Source: M3007 sp046160625
GTDB taxonomy: Bacteria > Bacteroidota > Bacteroidia > Chitinophagales > Saprospiraceae
Direction: 5' to 3'
Assembly (NCBI GenBank): GCA_046160625.1
Contig: JBJXGZ010000135.1
Coordinates: forward strand, 57,208-121,207
Length of the DNA: 64,000 nucleotides
The position numbers were made by a program, and so were the translations under genes. The notes beneath the pieces were generated by a model. The model was given only the letters and a program-made list of their open reading frames with translations. It ran no database searches and was not told the DNA's origin. This document shows, piece by piece, positions 1 to 7,948 of this stretch; position 1 is the stretch's first letter; every line of letters starts with the position of its first letter.

Positions 1-2
1 AA

Positions 3-1778
3 GCCGTGCGTCCTTTTTCCGGCGAACACCGTTTATTTAAATTATTTCATGCTACGTTTTGGGGTCTGTCAGAATTGGATTTGGCTAAAATTGCATTAGC
101 CTGTCATGCTGAGCGTAGCGAAGAATCGGCAGAGAAACAGGCAGAATTGTACGTAAAAGTGGGGCTCCACGCCGGCAAGAAAAAACACTGGCGCGAATTA
201 CTCAGCGACCATGAAGCCTTAAACCTCCTCGATTTATCTTCAATCGAGCCTTTTCAGCATTTGAGCGCCCTATTGAATGGCTGGATATCCGATGTTCATA
301 ATCTGCCCTTGTCTCAACTTATTGAACGACTGTACGCCCAATCCGGCGTGCTGACCTGGGCTTTGGCGCAACCTGACAAAGCCATGCATTTGCAGGTACT
401 GCACACTTTCATAGAGTTTGTACGCAACGAAACTATCCGCAATCCGCGCCGCTCGCTCGCCAAACTGCTCGAACTGCTCGACAGTATGGACGATAACATG
501 CTTTCCTTGCCGTTAAACCAATCTGTTCAACAAACCATTGGCATTCAACTGCTTACAGTACATGCCGCCAAAGGTTTGGAGTTCGGCCATGTGTTTATGC
601 TCGATTGTACAGAGGATACCTGGGATAAAAACGCGGGTGGAAATCGGGGGCATTTTTTCTTGCCCGAAACGCTAACCCGATCCGGTGAAGAAGACGCGCT
701 GGAAGCACGGCGACGCCTGTTTTACGTCGCCATGACCCGGGCGAAATATCAACTTCAGATTTCATTCCCGCGTACCGACGATGCAGGTAAATCCTTGACA
801 CAGAGCCAGTTCCTTGCCGAGACAGGGTTGCCGATTTCTGAGACGGAAGTCCCCTACCCTGCCTTGCTCGAAACGCAGACCATGCTGATGCTGGAAGCCC
901 CAAATCCTGTAGTAACCTTGCCTGAGCCTGCACTTTTGGATGCACTTTTGGCAGATTTTACCCTGAGTATCACGGCGCTCAACCGCTATCTGCGTTGTCC
1001 GCTGGCATTTTACTATGAGGACGTACTCAAGGTTCCGGGCGCAACGAGTGAGGCTGCCGCTTTTGGGCTGGCCATGCACGGGGCTTTGCAGCAGTTTTTG
1101 TTAAAAATGAAGCGCCACAAAAAATTTGAATGGCCATCGGCGGATGCGCTTTTAAAAATTTTCGGACAGGAAATGGAAAGACAGCGCGGCTTATTTTCCG
1201 AACAGGGTTTTGCCCAACGCCGCTCGCTTGGCCTTGATTACCTGCGCCGTATCCATGTAGAACAAGTACCATACTGGCGCAAACGTGCCATCGTAGAGCG
1301 GCGTGTGGATCGTGTGGAACTTGAGGGTATTCCGCTTACTGGCATTCTGGATAAAATAGAATGGCTCGATGGCGGTCTGCTCCGCATCGTGGACTATAAA
1401 ACGGGGACACCTGATGTTAAAAAAACAGCACAGCCCTCTGAAAATCAAGCTTATGGTGGCGATTATTGGCGACAATTGGCCTTTTATCAAATCCTGTTGG
1501 ACAGGGCCCGGCTATACCCTGAAACGGTGGGCAAGACTGCCATTTCCTGGCTTGCGCCCGACAAACGAGGCAGCTTCCCCATCACCGAAATCAGTTTCCA
1601 GCAGGAAGAACTACATTTTGTAGAAGGCTTGATTCGGGAGGTTTATGGAAAAATCCAGGCGCGCGATTTTTCCACAGGCTGCGGAAAAAAAGATTGCAGT
1701 TGGTGTCAAATGCTGCGGGAGCGCAATATTCCAGAAGTTTTTAACAGGAACGAGGAAGAGGATTTGGATGATGGATGA
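3..1778 (+). CDS. UvrD/RecB-like DNA helicase with C-terminal PD-(D/E)XK Fe-S nuclease (5'-truncated by window edge)
   Basis: This is the C-terminal part of an ATP-dependent DNA helicase/nuclease of the AddAB/RecB kind, which acts in the cytoplasm on double-strand ends; the reading frame is open to the window edge. Numbering from base 6, helicase motif V (LLTVHAAKGLEF) lies near residue 183 and motif VI (RRLFYVAMTRAK) near 238. The nuclease follows, with core acids D449, D463 and K465 (VDYKTG). Four cysteines, C331, C559, C564 and C567, match the iron-sulfur staple known from AddB-type nucleases. Helicase and nuclease in one chain is common in Bacteroidota. Two oddities are visible: a repeat-derived CHAERSEES peptide near residues 33-42, and a stop codon that forms the first bases of a palindromic repeat. 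The exact subfamily cannot be fixed without the N-terminal ATPase motifs. Confidence 0.9.
   Translation, partial: AVRPFSGEHRLFKLFHATFWGLSELDLAKIALACHAERSEESAEKQAELYVKVGLHAGKKKHWRELLSDHEALNLLDLSSIEPFQHLSALLNGWISDVHNLPLSQLIERLYAQSGVLTWALAQPDKAMHLQVLHTFIEFVRNETIRNPRRSLAKLLELLDSMDDNMLSLPLNQSVQQTIGIQLLTVHAAKGLEFGHVFMLDCTEDTWDKNAGGNRGHFFLPETLTRSGEEDALEARRRLFYVAMTRAKYQLQISFPRTDDAGKSLTQSQFLAETGLPISETEVPYPALLETQTMLMLEAPNPVVTLPEPALLDALLADFTLSITALNRYLRCPLAFYYEDVLKVPGATSEAAAFGLAMHGALQQFLLKMKRHKKFEWPSADALLKIFGQEMERQRGLFSEQGFAQRRSLGLDYLRRIHVEQVPYWRKRAIVERRVDRVELEGIPLTGILDKIEWLDGGLLRIVDYKTGTPDVKKTAQPSENQAYGGDYWRQLAFYQILLDRARLYPETVGKTAISWLAPDKRGSFPITEISFQQEELHFVEGLIREVYGKIQARDFSTGCGKKDCSWCQMLRERNIPEVFNRNEEEDLDDG
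101..134 (+). repeat. CHAERSEES-type short repeat read in frame inside the helicase gene
   Basis: The segment TGTCATGCTGAGCGTAGCG followed by AAGAATC translates as CHAERSEES within the helicase. DNA of this kind is a widely scattered short repeat in many bacterial genomes, normally between genes. Its presence in an open frame suggests insertion into a tolerant surface loop. The identification rests on the motif alone; only this clear copy was seen in the window. Confidence 0.6.
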
Positions 1779-1814
1779 GGTGACACCTCCCCTTCCGTCT
1801 GAGGTGTCACCTCA
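1776..1814. repeat. Palindromic repeat family A, copy 1 (GAGGTGACACCTC hairpin)
   Basis: Arms at 1776-1789 and 1801-1814 are exact 14-base inverted copies around an 11-base spacer. Each 13-base core is itself nearly palindromic. The first three bases, TGA, are the stop codon of the helicase gene, so the repeat defines the protein end. Two more copies lie at 24694-24741 and 43708-43758. The hairpin may also act as a weak terminator, but there is no following T-run. Confidence 0.85.
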
Positions 1815-1896
1815 CACATCAGGCGGAAGTTCTCAACGATTTGGCTGCTCCCTGCACATTTTTTTAAACTTCCCTTCCCACGAATCAAACTTTGTC

Positions 1897-1904
1897 TACT
1901 TTTG
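1897..1904 (+). promoter_or_regulatory. Putative -7 box TACTTTTG for the TPR gene
   Basis: TACTTTTG matches the Bacteroidota -7 consensus TAnnTTTG and lies 42 bases upstream of the ATG at 1946. No convincing -33 TTG is seen at the usual spacing. Confidence 0.5.
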
Positions 1905-1945
1905 CGGGCATTTTTTGAACAGCGACTTAAAATTTTAGAGACAAA

Positions 1946-2644
1946 ATGGCAAAACGCAAATCAGATCAGATCGAAATCGTGGAAGTGGAGCAGGTGTCTG
2001 CACGGCATTCTTCTACCCCTATCTGGGAAAAATACCCCAACCTCCTGGTTTATCTACTTGCAGCAATCGCACTGGTTGTTGCTGGTTGGTGGCTGTATAA
2101 AGAGATGATTGTCAAGCCCAAACAAGTAGAAGCCGTGGCTGCCATGTGGCAGGCCGAGCAACAATTTAGCCGCGATTCCTTTCAACTGGCGCTCAACGAC
2201 CCGGGCGGCGGCTTCGATGGTTTCCTTGCCCTCGCCGACAAATTCAGCGGAACCCCCGCTGGCAACATGGCGCATTACTATGCGGGTATCTGTTACCTCC
2301 AATCAGGCGATTTTGACAACGCCATCTCGCAAATGGAAGATTTCAGTGCCAAGGGTAATTTGCTCCCTGCTATGAAAAATGGCATTCTTGGTGACTGTTA
2401 TTCTGAAAAACAGGATTTTGGCAAGGCACTCGATTACTACGAAAAAGCTGCAGACGCTGCTGAAAACGATATGTTGGCCATATACTATTTGAAAAAATTG
2501 GGTATGCTCAACGAAAACCAAGGCAACAATAAGGCCGCGATTAAAGCGTACGAGCGCATCCGCCGGGATCATCCCAACCCGCAATCAACTGACTGGCGCG
2601 ATATTGAAAAATATATCTACCGTGCTGGCGGTGGGGACAATTAA
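1946..2644 (+). CDS. TPR-containing membrane-anchored protein (YfgM-like architecture)
   Basis: This 232-residue protein has an N-terminal cytoplasmic stretch, one membrane span near residues 35-51 (LVYLLAAIALVVAGWWLY), and a C-terminal domain of three to four TPR-like helix pairs from about residue 60 to 220, including YYAGICYLQSGDFDNAI and DYYEKAADAAEN. The plan resembles YfgM/TolA-type ancillary proteins that sit beside the Sec translocon, and similar proteins are widespread in Bacteroidota. No catalytic residues are apparent; the likely role is a scaffold at the inner membrane facing the periplasm. It stands alone, with its own promoter box and a strong terminator shared with the convergent surface gene. 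Confidence 0.75.
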   Translation: MAKRKSDQIEIVEVEQVSARHSSTPIWEKYPNLLVYLLAAIALVVAGWWLYKEMIVKPKQVEAVAAMWQAEQQFSRDSFQLALNDPGGGFDGFLALADKFSGTPAGNMAHYYAGICYLQSGDFDNAISQMEDFSAKGNLLPAMKNGILGDCYSEKQDFGKALDYYEKAADAAENDMLAIYYLKKLGMLNENQGNNKAAIKAYERIRRDHPNPQSTDWRDIEKYIYRAGGGDN

Positions 2645-2673
2645 AAATTCGCAATTACTGTTTTTCCGATTTT

Positions 2674-2720
2674 CTATAAAAAATGAGTCATCCCTGATTG
2701 GGGTGACTCATTTTTTATAG
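2674..2720. terminator. Bidirectional intrinsic terminator between convergent genes
   Basis: CTATAAAAAATGAGTCA at 2674-2690 pairs with TGACTCATTTTTTATAG at 2704-2720, extended by CCC/GGG with a one-base bulge. A-rich and T-rich flanks on both sides suit termination of both the TPR gene and the minus-strand adhesin. Confidence 0.85.
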
Positions 2721-2747
2721 CTGTTTTAAATCTGCGTTACCGCCCTA

Positions 2748-5700
2748 TTATTCTACCTTAACCAAGCGCTTGGTTTTCACCCCCTCCTCTGCTTTTACCA
2801 AAACGTGATACATTCCCGAAGGAAGATTTTTCAAAGAAATTTCCACGCTATTTAAGCCGCTCATAACCTGGATTGTGAGCTCCAACAAAACGACGCGGCC
2901 ATCAAAAATTTGAATCTGTATTTCGCTTTCTTTTTCTGATTCAAAGCTTATGGTTACGGCATCTGTTGCTGGGTTCGGTGCAAGATTGAAATCCTGAATG
3001 AGGGCAGTTTTCTGCTTTGAACGTCCTTGCCCAGGCCGTTCGCAAGGAGCGTTCAAGCCGCAATCCACCCGGAAATAGTTCAAATTGTCGAGCGCCGAAT
3101 TCAACATTGTCGGCATATCCACCGGGTAATTTCCCGCAAACCCCTGTATGTACAAATTGGTCAGGTTCAGTAAATCTTGCACCGTAGATTTTTGCCCCAT
3201 ATCTTTCAAAACCGAAAACTCCACCAGACAAGACGGCAGGTTGTGCAGGTCTTGTCCTCCTAAGTCGCGATTGTTGAATTCAAGGTTGTACCAGATGTTT
3301 AGCTGAAGCGCTAATGCATTGGCTGCCAATTGGTTGTTCAACGAGCCATCCGGGTTGGCAAGTGACCCTGGAAGCGGGCAACTAAAATGTCCGGTAGGAA
3401 GGAATGCCAGGTTACCGCTGCCGAACAACATTTCCTGAACACAGGAGGAACTAGAAGCCGACACCGTATGGTTGCCGCCACCAACCTTCGCAGGGCCATA
3501 CTCAGCAAGTAACAATTGGAGCGCCTCAGATGTCTGCATACTGCCAATTGTACCGCCCGGATCACCCCATGAGGCTTGTGATGCGGTGCAAAGTTGGTTG
3601 CAAGTGCCCGTGGCCAAAAAGGTGACGGAACATGCTGAACTCACTTTGCCACAGTGGTTCTTGGCTTTGAAAGTATAGGTCCGGTGGGTTGCGCCATTCT
3701 GTGGCTGGCCGCTGTCATTTAGAATCGCAATAGACGCGAATCCTCCCGCACAATCGCCCACCAAAAGGGTTTTGATATAGCCGAACAGTTGCGCAGGACC
3801 AGGAATATCGTTTGCGCAGTTCAGTTTGATCGTATCAGGACAAACTAGTGTGGGTGAGTCGGTTTCTTCTACATAAAACGCCCGTTCGCAAATCGCCTGG
3901 TTTCCACAGCCATCGGTGGCAGCGTAACGATAGGCCACGGTCATCATCCATCCGGGGCAGCCCGTGCCGTTGGTCCAGGTGTCGAGCAGCGTGGTGGTCA
4001 CGCCGCTGCAATCGTAGGCGCTTAAACTGGAGGGATCGGCAAGCGGAACGTCTTCCACACAAGGCAGGAAGATATTGTCGTTGGGAGGGCATTCCAGCGA
4101 GGGCGGCGTGTTGTCCACTACAGCAAACGTGGCCGTAGTTTTTGAAAGGTTGCCACACTCGTCTTTGGCACGGAACTCATAGGTTTTGCGCCATGTGTTA
4201 CCACATCCGAAGTATTCCCCAACCTGTATTTTCTCCAGTTCAACCTCTCCACAATTATCCTCGGCTACCAGTCCAGCATTGCTGTCGAGCCAATCGTAGA
4301 AGGCATTTTCGCCATTGTCATCAGAGGCATCACATTCTAAGTCAACGCTTTGTGGCGGTGTGCTGAACACCGGCGGCGTATGGTCTACCACCGTGAACGA
4401 GGCATCGCGGTAGGATACATTGCCACACTCATCCGTCGCGAAAAAGCGGATATTTTTGTGGAAAGTATTGCCACAATCAAAATAATTGCTTTGGAACGGG
4501 CTGTCCTCGTGGGTATAGGTGATTTGGGCACAATCCTGCACCACCGCGCCACCGCGATTGTCGAGAAAGGCCTGAAATTCGGTCAAATTGTTCGGGCCAC
4601 ATTCTACTATCTGGTTTTTAGGCAACACCTGGAATTGCGGGGCATTGAAGTCCGTCACAGTAATGACTTGGCTGGCTGTCGCGCTGTTGCCACAAACATC
4701 GGTTGCTCGCCAGGTCCGGGTAAGGATTTTCCAGACGGGGCAAATGCCGGGCACCTCTGTCTCGCCCAGGAATGCGACCGTGGCACCGCTCGTGCAGTTG
4801 TCGCTGGCAGTAGCAATACCGACTGGGGGTATTAGGTAGCAATCCACCGTCACATTTGCAGGTACGAAAGTGAACGTCGGCGGTGTTTGATCGTTGACTG
4901 TGATGATTTGCGAGCAGGAGTTGGAGTTGCCGCACACATCCGTTGCGCGATACCGACGAGTAAGGGTGAAGCGATTTGCGCAGGTTTGGTTTGAAATGAC
5001 ATCGCTGATATGTGACACTGTTGGAGCAGTGCCACCACAGTTGTCGCTCAGGCCCGTGACCGAGGCAATGTTTACAGCCGGCACTTGTTCGGCACAGGAG
5101 ACAGTGGTATTAATGGGACAAGTAAGCGACGGGGGCGTTTGGTCGTTGACCGTGATGGTTTGCGAACAACTGTTGGTATTTCCGCAAACATCCGTTGCGC
5201 GATAAATGCGGGTAAGCGTGAAGCGGTTAGTGCAGGTCTGGTTACTAATGGCCGCTGAGAAAAAACTCGGTGTGACGGTTCCACCACAATTGTCACTCAG
5301 GCCCGTTACCGAAGCCGGGTTGGGAGCCGGCACGTTGTTGGCACAGGATACTGATAAGTTTATCGGACAAGTCAGGCTGGGTGGTGTTTGGTCATTTACC
5401 GTGATGGTTTGGAGGCAATTGGCTGAATTGCCACAAACATCAATGGCAAAATAAGACCGGGTTATTGTAAACCGATTGGGGCAGGTTTGATTGCTGATGA
5501 CATCGCCGGGGAAATTGACCACTGTTACCGTTCCGCCGCAATTGTCGCCCACGTTTGTCACCGAGTTGATGTCGGCCGCTGGTACATTAGAAGCACAGGA
5601 GACCGTCACATTAATCGGGCAAGTAATCGTAGGATCTATTTGGTCGTCCACGGTGATGAGTTGAGAGCAGGTAGCCATTTGTCCGCATTCATCGGTTGCC

Positions 5701-6908
5701 TGATAGATTCTAGCAACTGTCAGCTTGTTTGGGCATGTCTGCCCCTGGTTTACTTCCAGTTGAAGAATGATGTCTACATTCCCTGGGCATTCATGTGTTT
5801 CCAAAACATCTGAGGGATCGGCCTGCGGAACGTTGTTCGCACAAGAAACGGTCAGGTGGGGTGGGCAAGTCAACACGGGTGGGGTGAAGGAGCAAGATTC
5901 CACGATGATGCCAGTATTTGTGCCAATAATGCAGTTGTTGTCTGCGGTAAACTCGGCCCCAATAGTAGTGGTACCCCCATCAGCCCTGTATCTAATCCCC
6001 GTGAAGGTGTGCGTATTGCCTACCAGGTCACCTACAGGAACATCTGGATCGCCGCCGCCGGGTACAAAATCAGGGCCAGGCTGTATCTTCAGGAATCCTG
6101 TGGCTGGCGGGTTTTCAAACTCAACGGTCACGTCGAGGGTGAAAAAGTCGTCGGTGGGGTCTGAAGTGCCATTGTCGTCGCAAGGGCCTTGATTAGAATC
6201 GCCAATATCTGTAAAGACGCAAGCACCTCCACCGTTTGAACAGGAATTGACCGCCGGGCCTGTACCTGGCAATTGACAGAGTACCGCAGGGGGGCTTACT
6301 CTGACAATGCTAGCATTAATATCTGTAATTTGTCCATCTGCCCGAAGCATCACCCCTGTGAAGGTATGGGTCAGGTTGGTACCGACTGGTACTGGTTGAA
6401 TGAAATAAAACCCTATCACATCAGTCCCTGCAAGTTGGAGGTTGTTAGTACCCGGATGCGTGTTTGAAAAAAGTACGTCAATATCTACGGTAAAAAAATC
6501 GTCTGTGTCATCGCCTCCTGTGCCGTTGTCATCGCACTGGCCGATGTTGGCAAAGGAGAAGCCAATTATTTCACAAGTGGGTGCATTAGAGCATGGCTGC
6601 ACCACCAAATTGCCCGTCACATCGGCAATGCAAGCTGGCTCATCTGTCCAGTTTACCTGCACTACTGTTTGTGTGCCATCGGCTTTGAATTTTACATCCT
6701 GAAAAATATGTTGTAGACCGCTGATGTTGTTCCGATGAACCTGGTAAACCCCGATTTGGTCGCCTCCCGGTACAATTTGCAGGAAGCCATCAGCTGGAGG
6801 GAAGATGAAAACGGCCCTCACATCTTTCAAAAAAAAGTCGTCGCTGGGGTCGCTCGGAGTCCCGTTGTCGTCGCAAGGGCCTGTGGAGCCTGAAAAATTT
6901 GCTTCCAA
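2748..6908 (-). CDS. Giant HYR-like repeat surface protein with T9SS sorting domain, downstream part of a frameshifted gene
   Basis: This frame holds most of an extracellular adhesin-like protein. Three modules of about 115 residues, each opening with CDDNGT and a DDFF motif, come first. Nine HYR-like (Ig-fold) modules follow, of about 83 residues or longer, each ending in a DxCGN-like signature with paired cysteines; the second to fifth are nearly the same. A cysteine-bearing region of unknown fold precedes a C-terminal T9SS type A sorting domain of about 80 residues (NLAPNPATD ... YHVLVKAEEG ... VKVE). No signal peptide is present here: the only possible start is a TTG inside the CDDNGT module, and a TAA lies just upstream in frame. 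The missing N-terminus is in the overlapping frame at 6827-7798, so the two belong to one gene split by a single-base indel. Calcium-binding acidic stretches suggest a cell-surface or secreted role. Confidence 0.85.
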   Translation of the reverse strand: MEANFSGSTGPCDDNGTPSDPSDDFFLKDVRAVFIFPPADGFLQIVPGGDQIGVYQVHRNNISGLQHIFQDVKFKADGTQTVVQVNWTDEPACIADVTGNLVVQPCSNAPTCEIIGFSFANIGQCDDNGTGGDDTDDFFTVDIDVLFSNTHPGTNNLQLAGTDVIGFYFIQPVPVGTNLTHTFTGVMLRADGQITDINASIVRVSPPAVLCQLPGTGPAVNSCSNGGGACVFTDIGDSNQGPCDDNGTSDPTDDFFTLDVTVEFENPPATGFLKIQPGPDFVPGGGDPDVPVGDLVGNTHTFTGIRYRADGGTTTIGAEFTADNNCIIGTNTGIIVESCSFTPPVLTCPPHLTVSCANNVPQADPSDVLETHECPGNVDIILQLEVNQGQTCPNKLTVARIYQATDECGQMATCSQLITVDDQIDPTITCPINVTVSCASNVPAADINSVTNVGDNCGGTVTVVNFPGDVISNQTCPNRFTITRSYFAIDVCGNSANCLQTITVNDQTPPSLTCPINLSVSCANNVPAPNPASVTGLSDNCGGTVTPSFFSAAISNQTCTNRFTLTRIYRATDVCGNTNSCSQTITVNDQTPPSLTCPINTTVSCAEQVPAVNIASVTGLSDNCGGTAPTVSHISDVISNQTCANRFTLTRRYRATDVCGNSNSCSQIITVNDQTPPTFTFVPANVTVDCYLIPPVGIATASDNCTSGATVAFLGETEVPGICPVWKILTRTWRATDVCGNSATASQVITVTDFNAPQFQVLPKNQIVECGPNNLTEFQAFLDNRGGAVVQDCAQITYTHEDSPFQSNYFDCGNTFHKNIRFFATDECGNVSYRDASFTVVDHTPPVFSTPPQSVDLECDASDDNGENAFYDWLDSNAGLVAEDNCGEVELEKIQVGEYFGCGNTWRKTYEFRAKDECGNLSKTTATFAVVDNTPPSLECPPNDNIFLPCVEDVPLADPSSLSAYDCSGVTTTLLDTWTNGTGCPGWMMTVAYRYAATDGCGNQAICERAFYVEETDSPTLVCPDTIKLNCANDIPGPAQLFGYIKTLLVGDCAGGFASIAILNDSGQPQNGATHRTYTFKAKNHCGKVSSACSVTFLATGTCNQLCTASQASWGDPGGTIGSMQTSEALQLLLAEYGPAKVGGGNHTVSASSSSCVQEMLFGSGNLAFLPTGHFSCPLPGSLANPDGSLNNQLAANALALQLNIWYNLEFNNRDLGGQDLHNLPSCLVEFSVLKDMGQKSTVQDLLNLTNLYIQGFAGNYPVDMPTMLNSALDNLNYFRVDCGLNAPCERPGQGRSKQKTALIQDFNLAPNPATDAVTISFESEKESEIQIQIFDGRVVLLELTIQVMSGLNSVEISLKNLPSGMYHVLVKAEEGVKTKRLVKVE
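4860..5640 (-). repeat. Tandem DNA repeats of about 250 bp encoding near-identical HYR-like modules
   Basis: Phrases such as GTTTGATCGTTGACTGTGAT recur with a period near 250 bases in this stretch, encoding successive copies of NDQTPPSLTCPIN ... ATDVCGN. Near identity at the DNA level points to recent duplication or gene conversion and makes the stretch prone to copy-number change and assembly collapse. Confidence 0.75.
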
Positions 6909-7798
6909 AAATTACACCCCGAGAGCACAGTAATGGTAAAAGTCATATCGGGGCCCTGGCAGTTGCCGACCGTAGCATTCACGGTGAAAGTGCTGGTAAG
7001 TGGGCCGTTGGAACTATTGCCCGCGCTGAATGAGGGCAAATTGCCCGTGCCGCTGGTAGGCAGGTCTGGATTAGCGATGTCCTCCGGAGTACGAGTCCAG
7101 TTAATTGTTGCTCCTGGCACATTGGCGGTAAAAACCGTAAGCGGGACTATATCGCCTTCGGTAACGGTAATATTAGCCACTTGGACGACCTTCACAAAAT
7201 CCGTGGTTGCAAAAACCTCCAAATCATTGTCGCTCGCTACCGCCGAAGTGCCGATACGCATCGTGCCGCCAGCAGAAGGCGTGCCGCCACCCGCCGCACC
7301 ACCATAGCCATAGAGCCGAAAGGTGACGGAAGATGAGTTTGGAGAAATTGTCTCCGAGAATGTGAAGGCGGTGGAAGTAGTAGTCACCGTAACGGTGCCA
7401 ATATTGGCCGCAAAACCATCGCTGCTGCATCTCAAGGTGGCAGTATTTGGTCCTGTGGCGGAGCTGCGCAGCACGATTTTGATGGTGGTAGGGTTAAAAA
7501 ATTGGCAATTGATCGTGTTGATCGTGAACTCGTAGTAATCGTTGCCAGCAATGGCATCGGCGAGTGTAGTTGGGGTCGAGCCACTAAACCAGGCCGAAGC
7601 ATTCATAGAGCCGGCTCCAGTAGTGGCGCTAACGCCCGCGCCGCGGGTTAGCCCGGAATTGGTAAAGTTTGCGTTATTGTTGTTGCCCGCGCTGTTGGCC
7701 TGGTCGCCAGGTTCGGCACTCAGTTCCCAAGAAACAGCCTGTCCGATAGTGACATTAGAGATAAGCGCGAAAAGAAGTAGCAAGAAGAAGTTTTTCAT
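6827..7798 (-). CDS. N-terminal part of the giant surface protein (signal peptide), upstream of the frameshift
   Basis: The ATG at 7798 opens a clear signal peptide (MKNFFLLLLFALISNVTIGQ). About 270 residues of beta-rich, Gly/Ser/Thr-rich sequence follow, typical of secreted Bacteroidota adhesins, including a domain ending DMTFTITVLSGCNF near residue 296. After GCNF the frame turns into nonsense (WKQIFQAP...), the +1 shadow of the CDDNGT module. Adding one T to the T5 run at 6907-6911 gives ...GCNFLEANFSGSTGPCDDNGT, joining it to the 2748-6908 frame as one protein of about 1,680 residues. The break may be a real mutation, a phase-variation or slippage site, or a homopolymer sequencing error. 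A 24-base element shared with the S74 surface gene lies 58 bases upstream of the start. Confidence 0.8.
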   Translation of the reverse strand: MKNFFLLLLFALISNVTIGQAVSWELSAEPGDQANSAGNNNNANFTNSGLTRGAGVSATTGAGSMNASAWFSGSTPTTLADAIAGNDYYEFTINTINCQFFNPTTIKIVLRSSATGPNTATLRCSSDGFAANIGTVTVTTTSTAFTFSETISPNSSSVTFRLYGYGGAAGGGTPSAGGTMRIGTSAVASDNDLEVFATTDFVKVVQVANITVTEGDIVPLTVFTANVPGATINWTRTPEDIANPDLPTSGTGNLPSFSAGNSSNGPLTSTFTVNATVGNCQGPDMTFTITVLSGCNFWKQIFQAPQALATTTGLRATPATTFF

Positions 7799-7855
7799 TG
7801 TATAATACGGCTATTGAAAGTGATGGTGGGTGATGGTACTTTCCTTTTGTGTCAG

Positions 7856-7879
7856 CACTTTGAAAAAGCTAACCATCCT
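7856..7879 (-). promoter_or_regulatory. Conserved upstream element shared by two surface genes, copy 1
   Basis: On the plus strand this reads CACTTTGAAAAAGCTAACC followed by ATCCT. It matches 10781-10804 at 23 of 24 bases, and both lie 56-58 bases upstream of the start codon of a secreted surface protein, while flanking bases are diverged. It is probably a promoter or regulator site common to both genes. Confidence 0.6.
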
Positions 7880-7918
7880 AAAAAAAACTTCCCGAAAGTT
7901 TGAAACTTTCGGGAAGTT
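7880..7918 (-). terminator. Intrinsic terminator of the 7949-8917 gene
   Basis: AACTTCCCGAAAGTTT at 7886-7901 and AAACTTTCGGGAAGTT at 7903-7918 are exact inverted copies. The A-run at 7881-7887 is a T-run in the minus-strand RNA, so the hairpin ends minus-strand transcription 31 bases after the stop codon. Confidence 0.85.
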
Positions 7919-7948
7919 CAGGTCGATCTTCATGGGTCTGCGAAGCAG

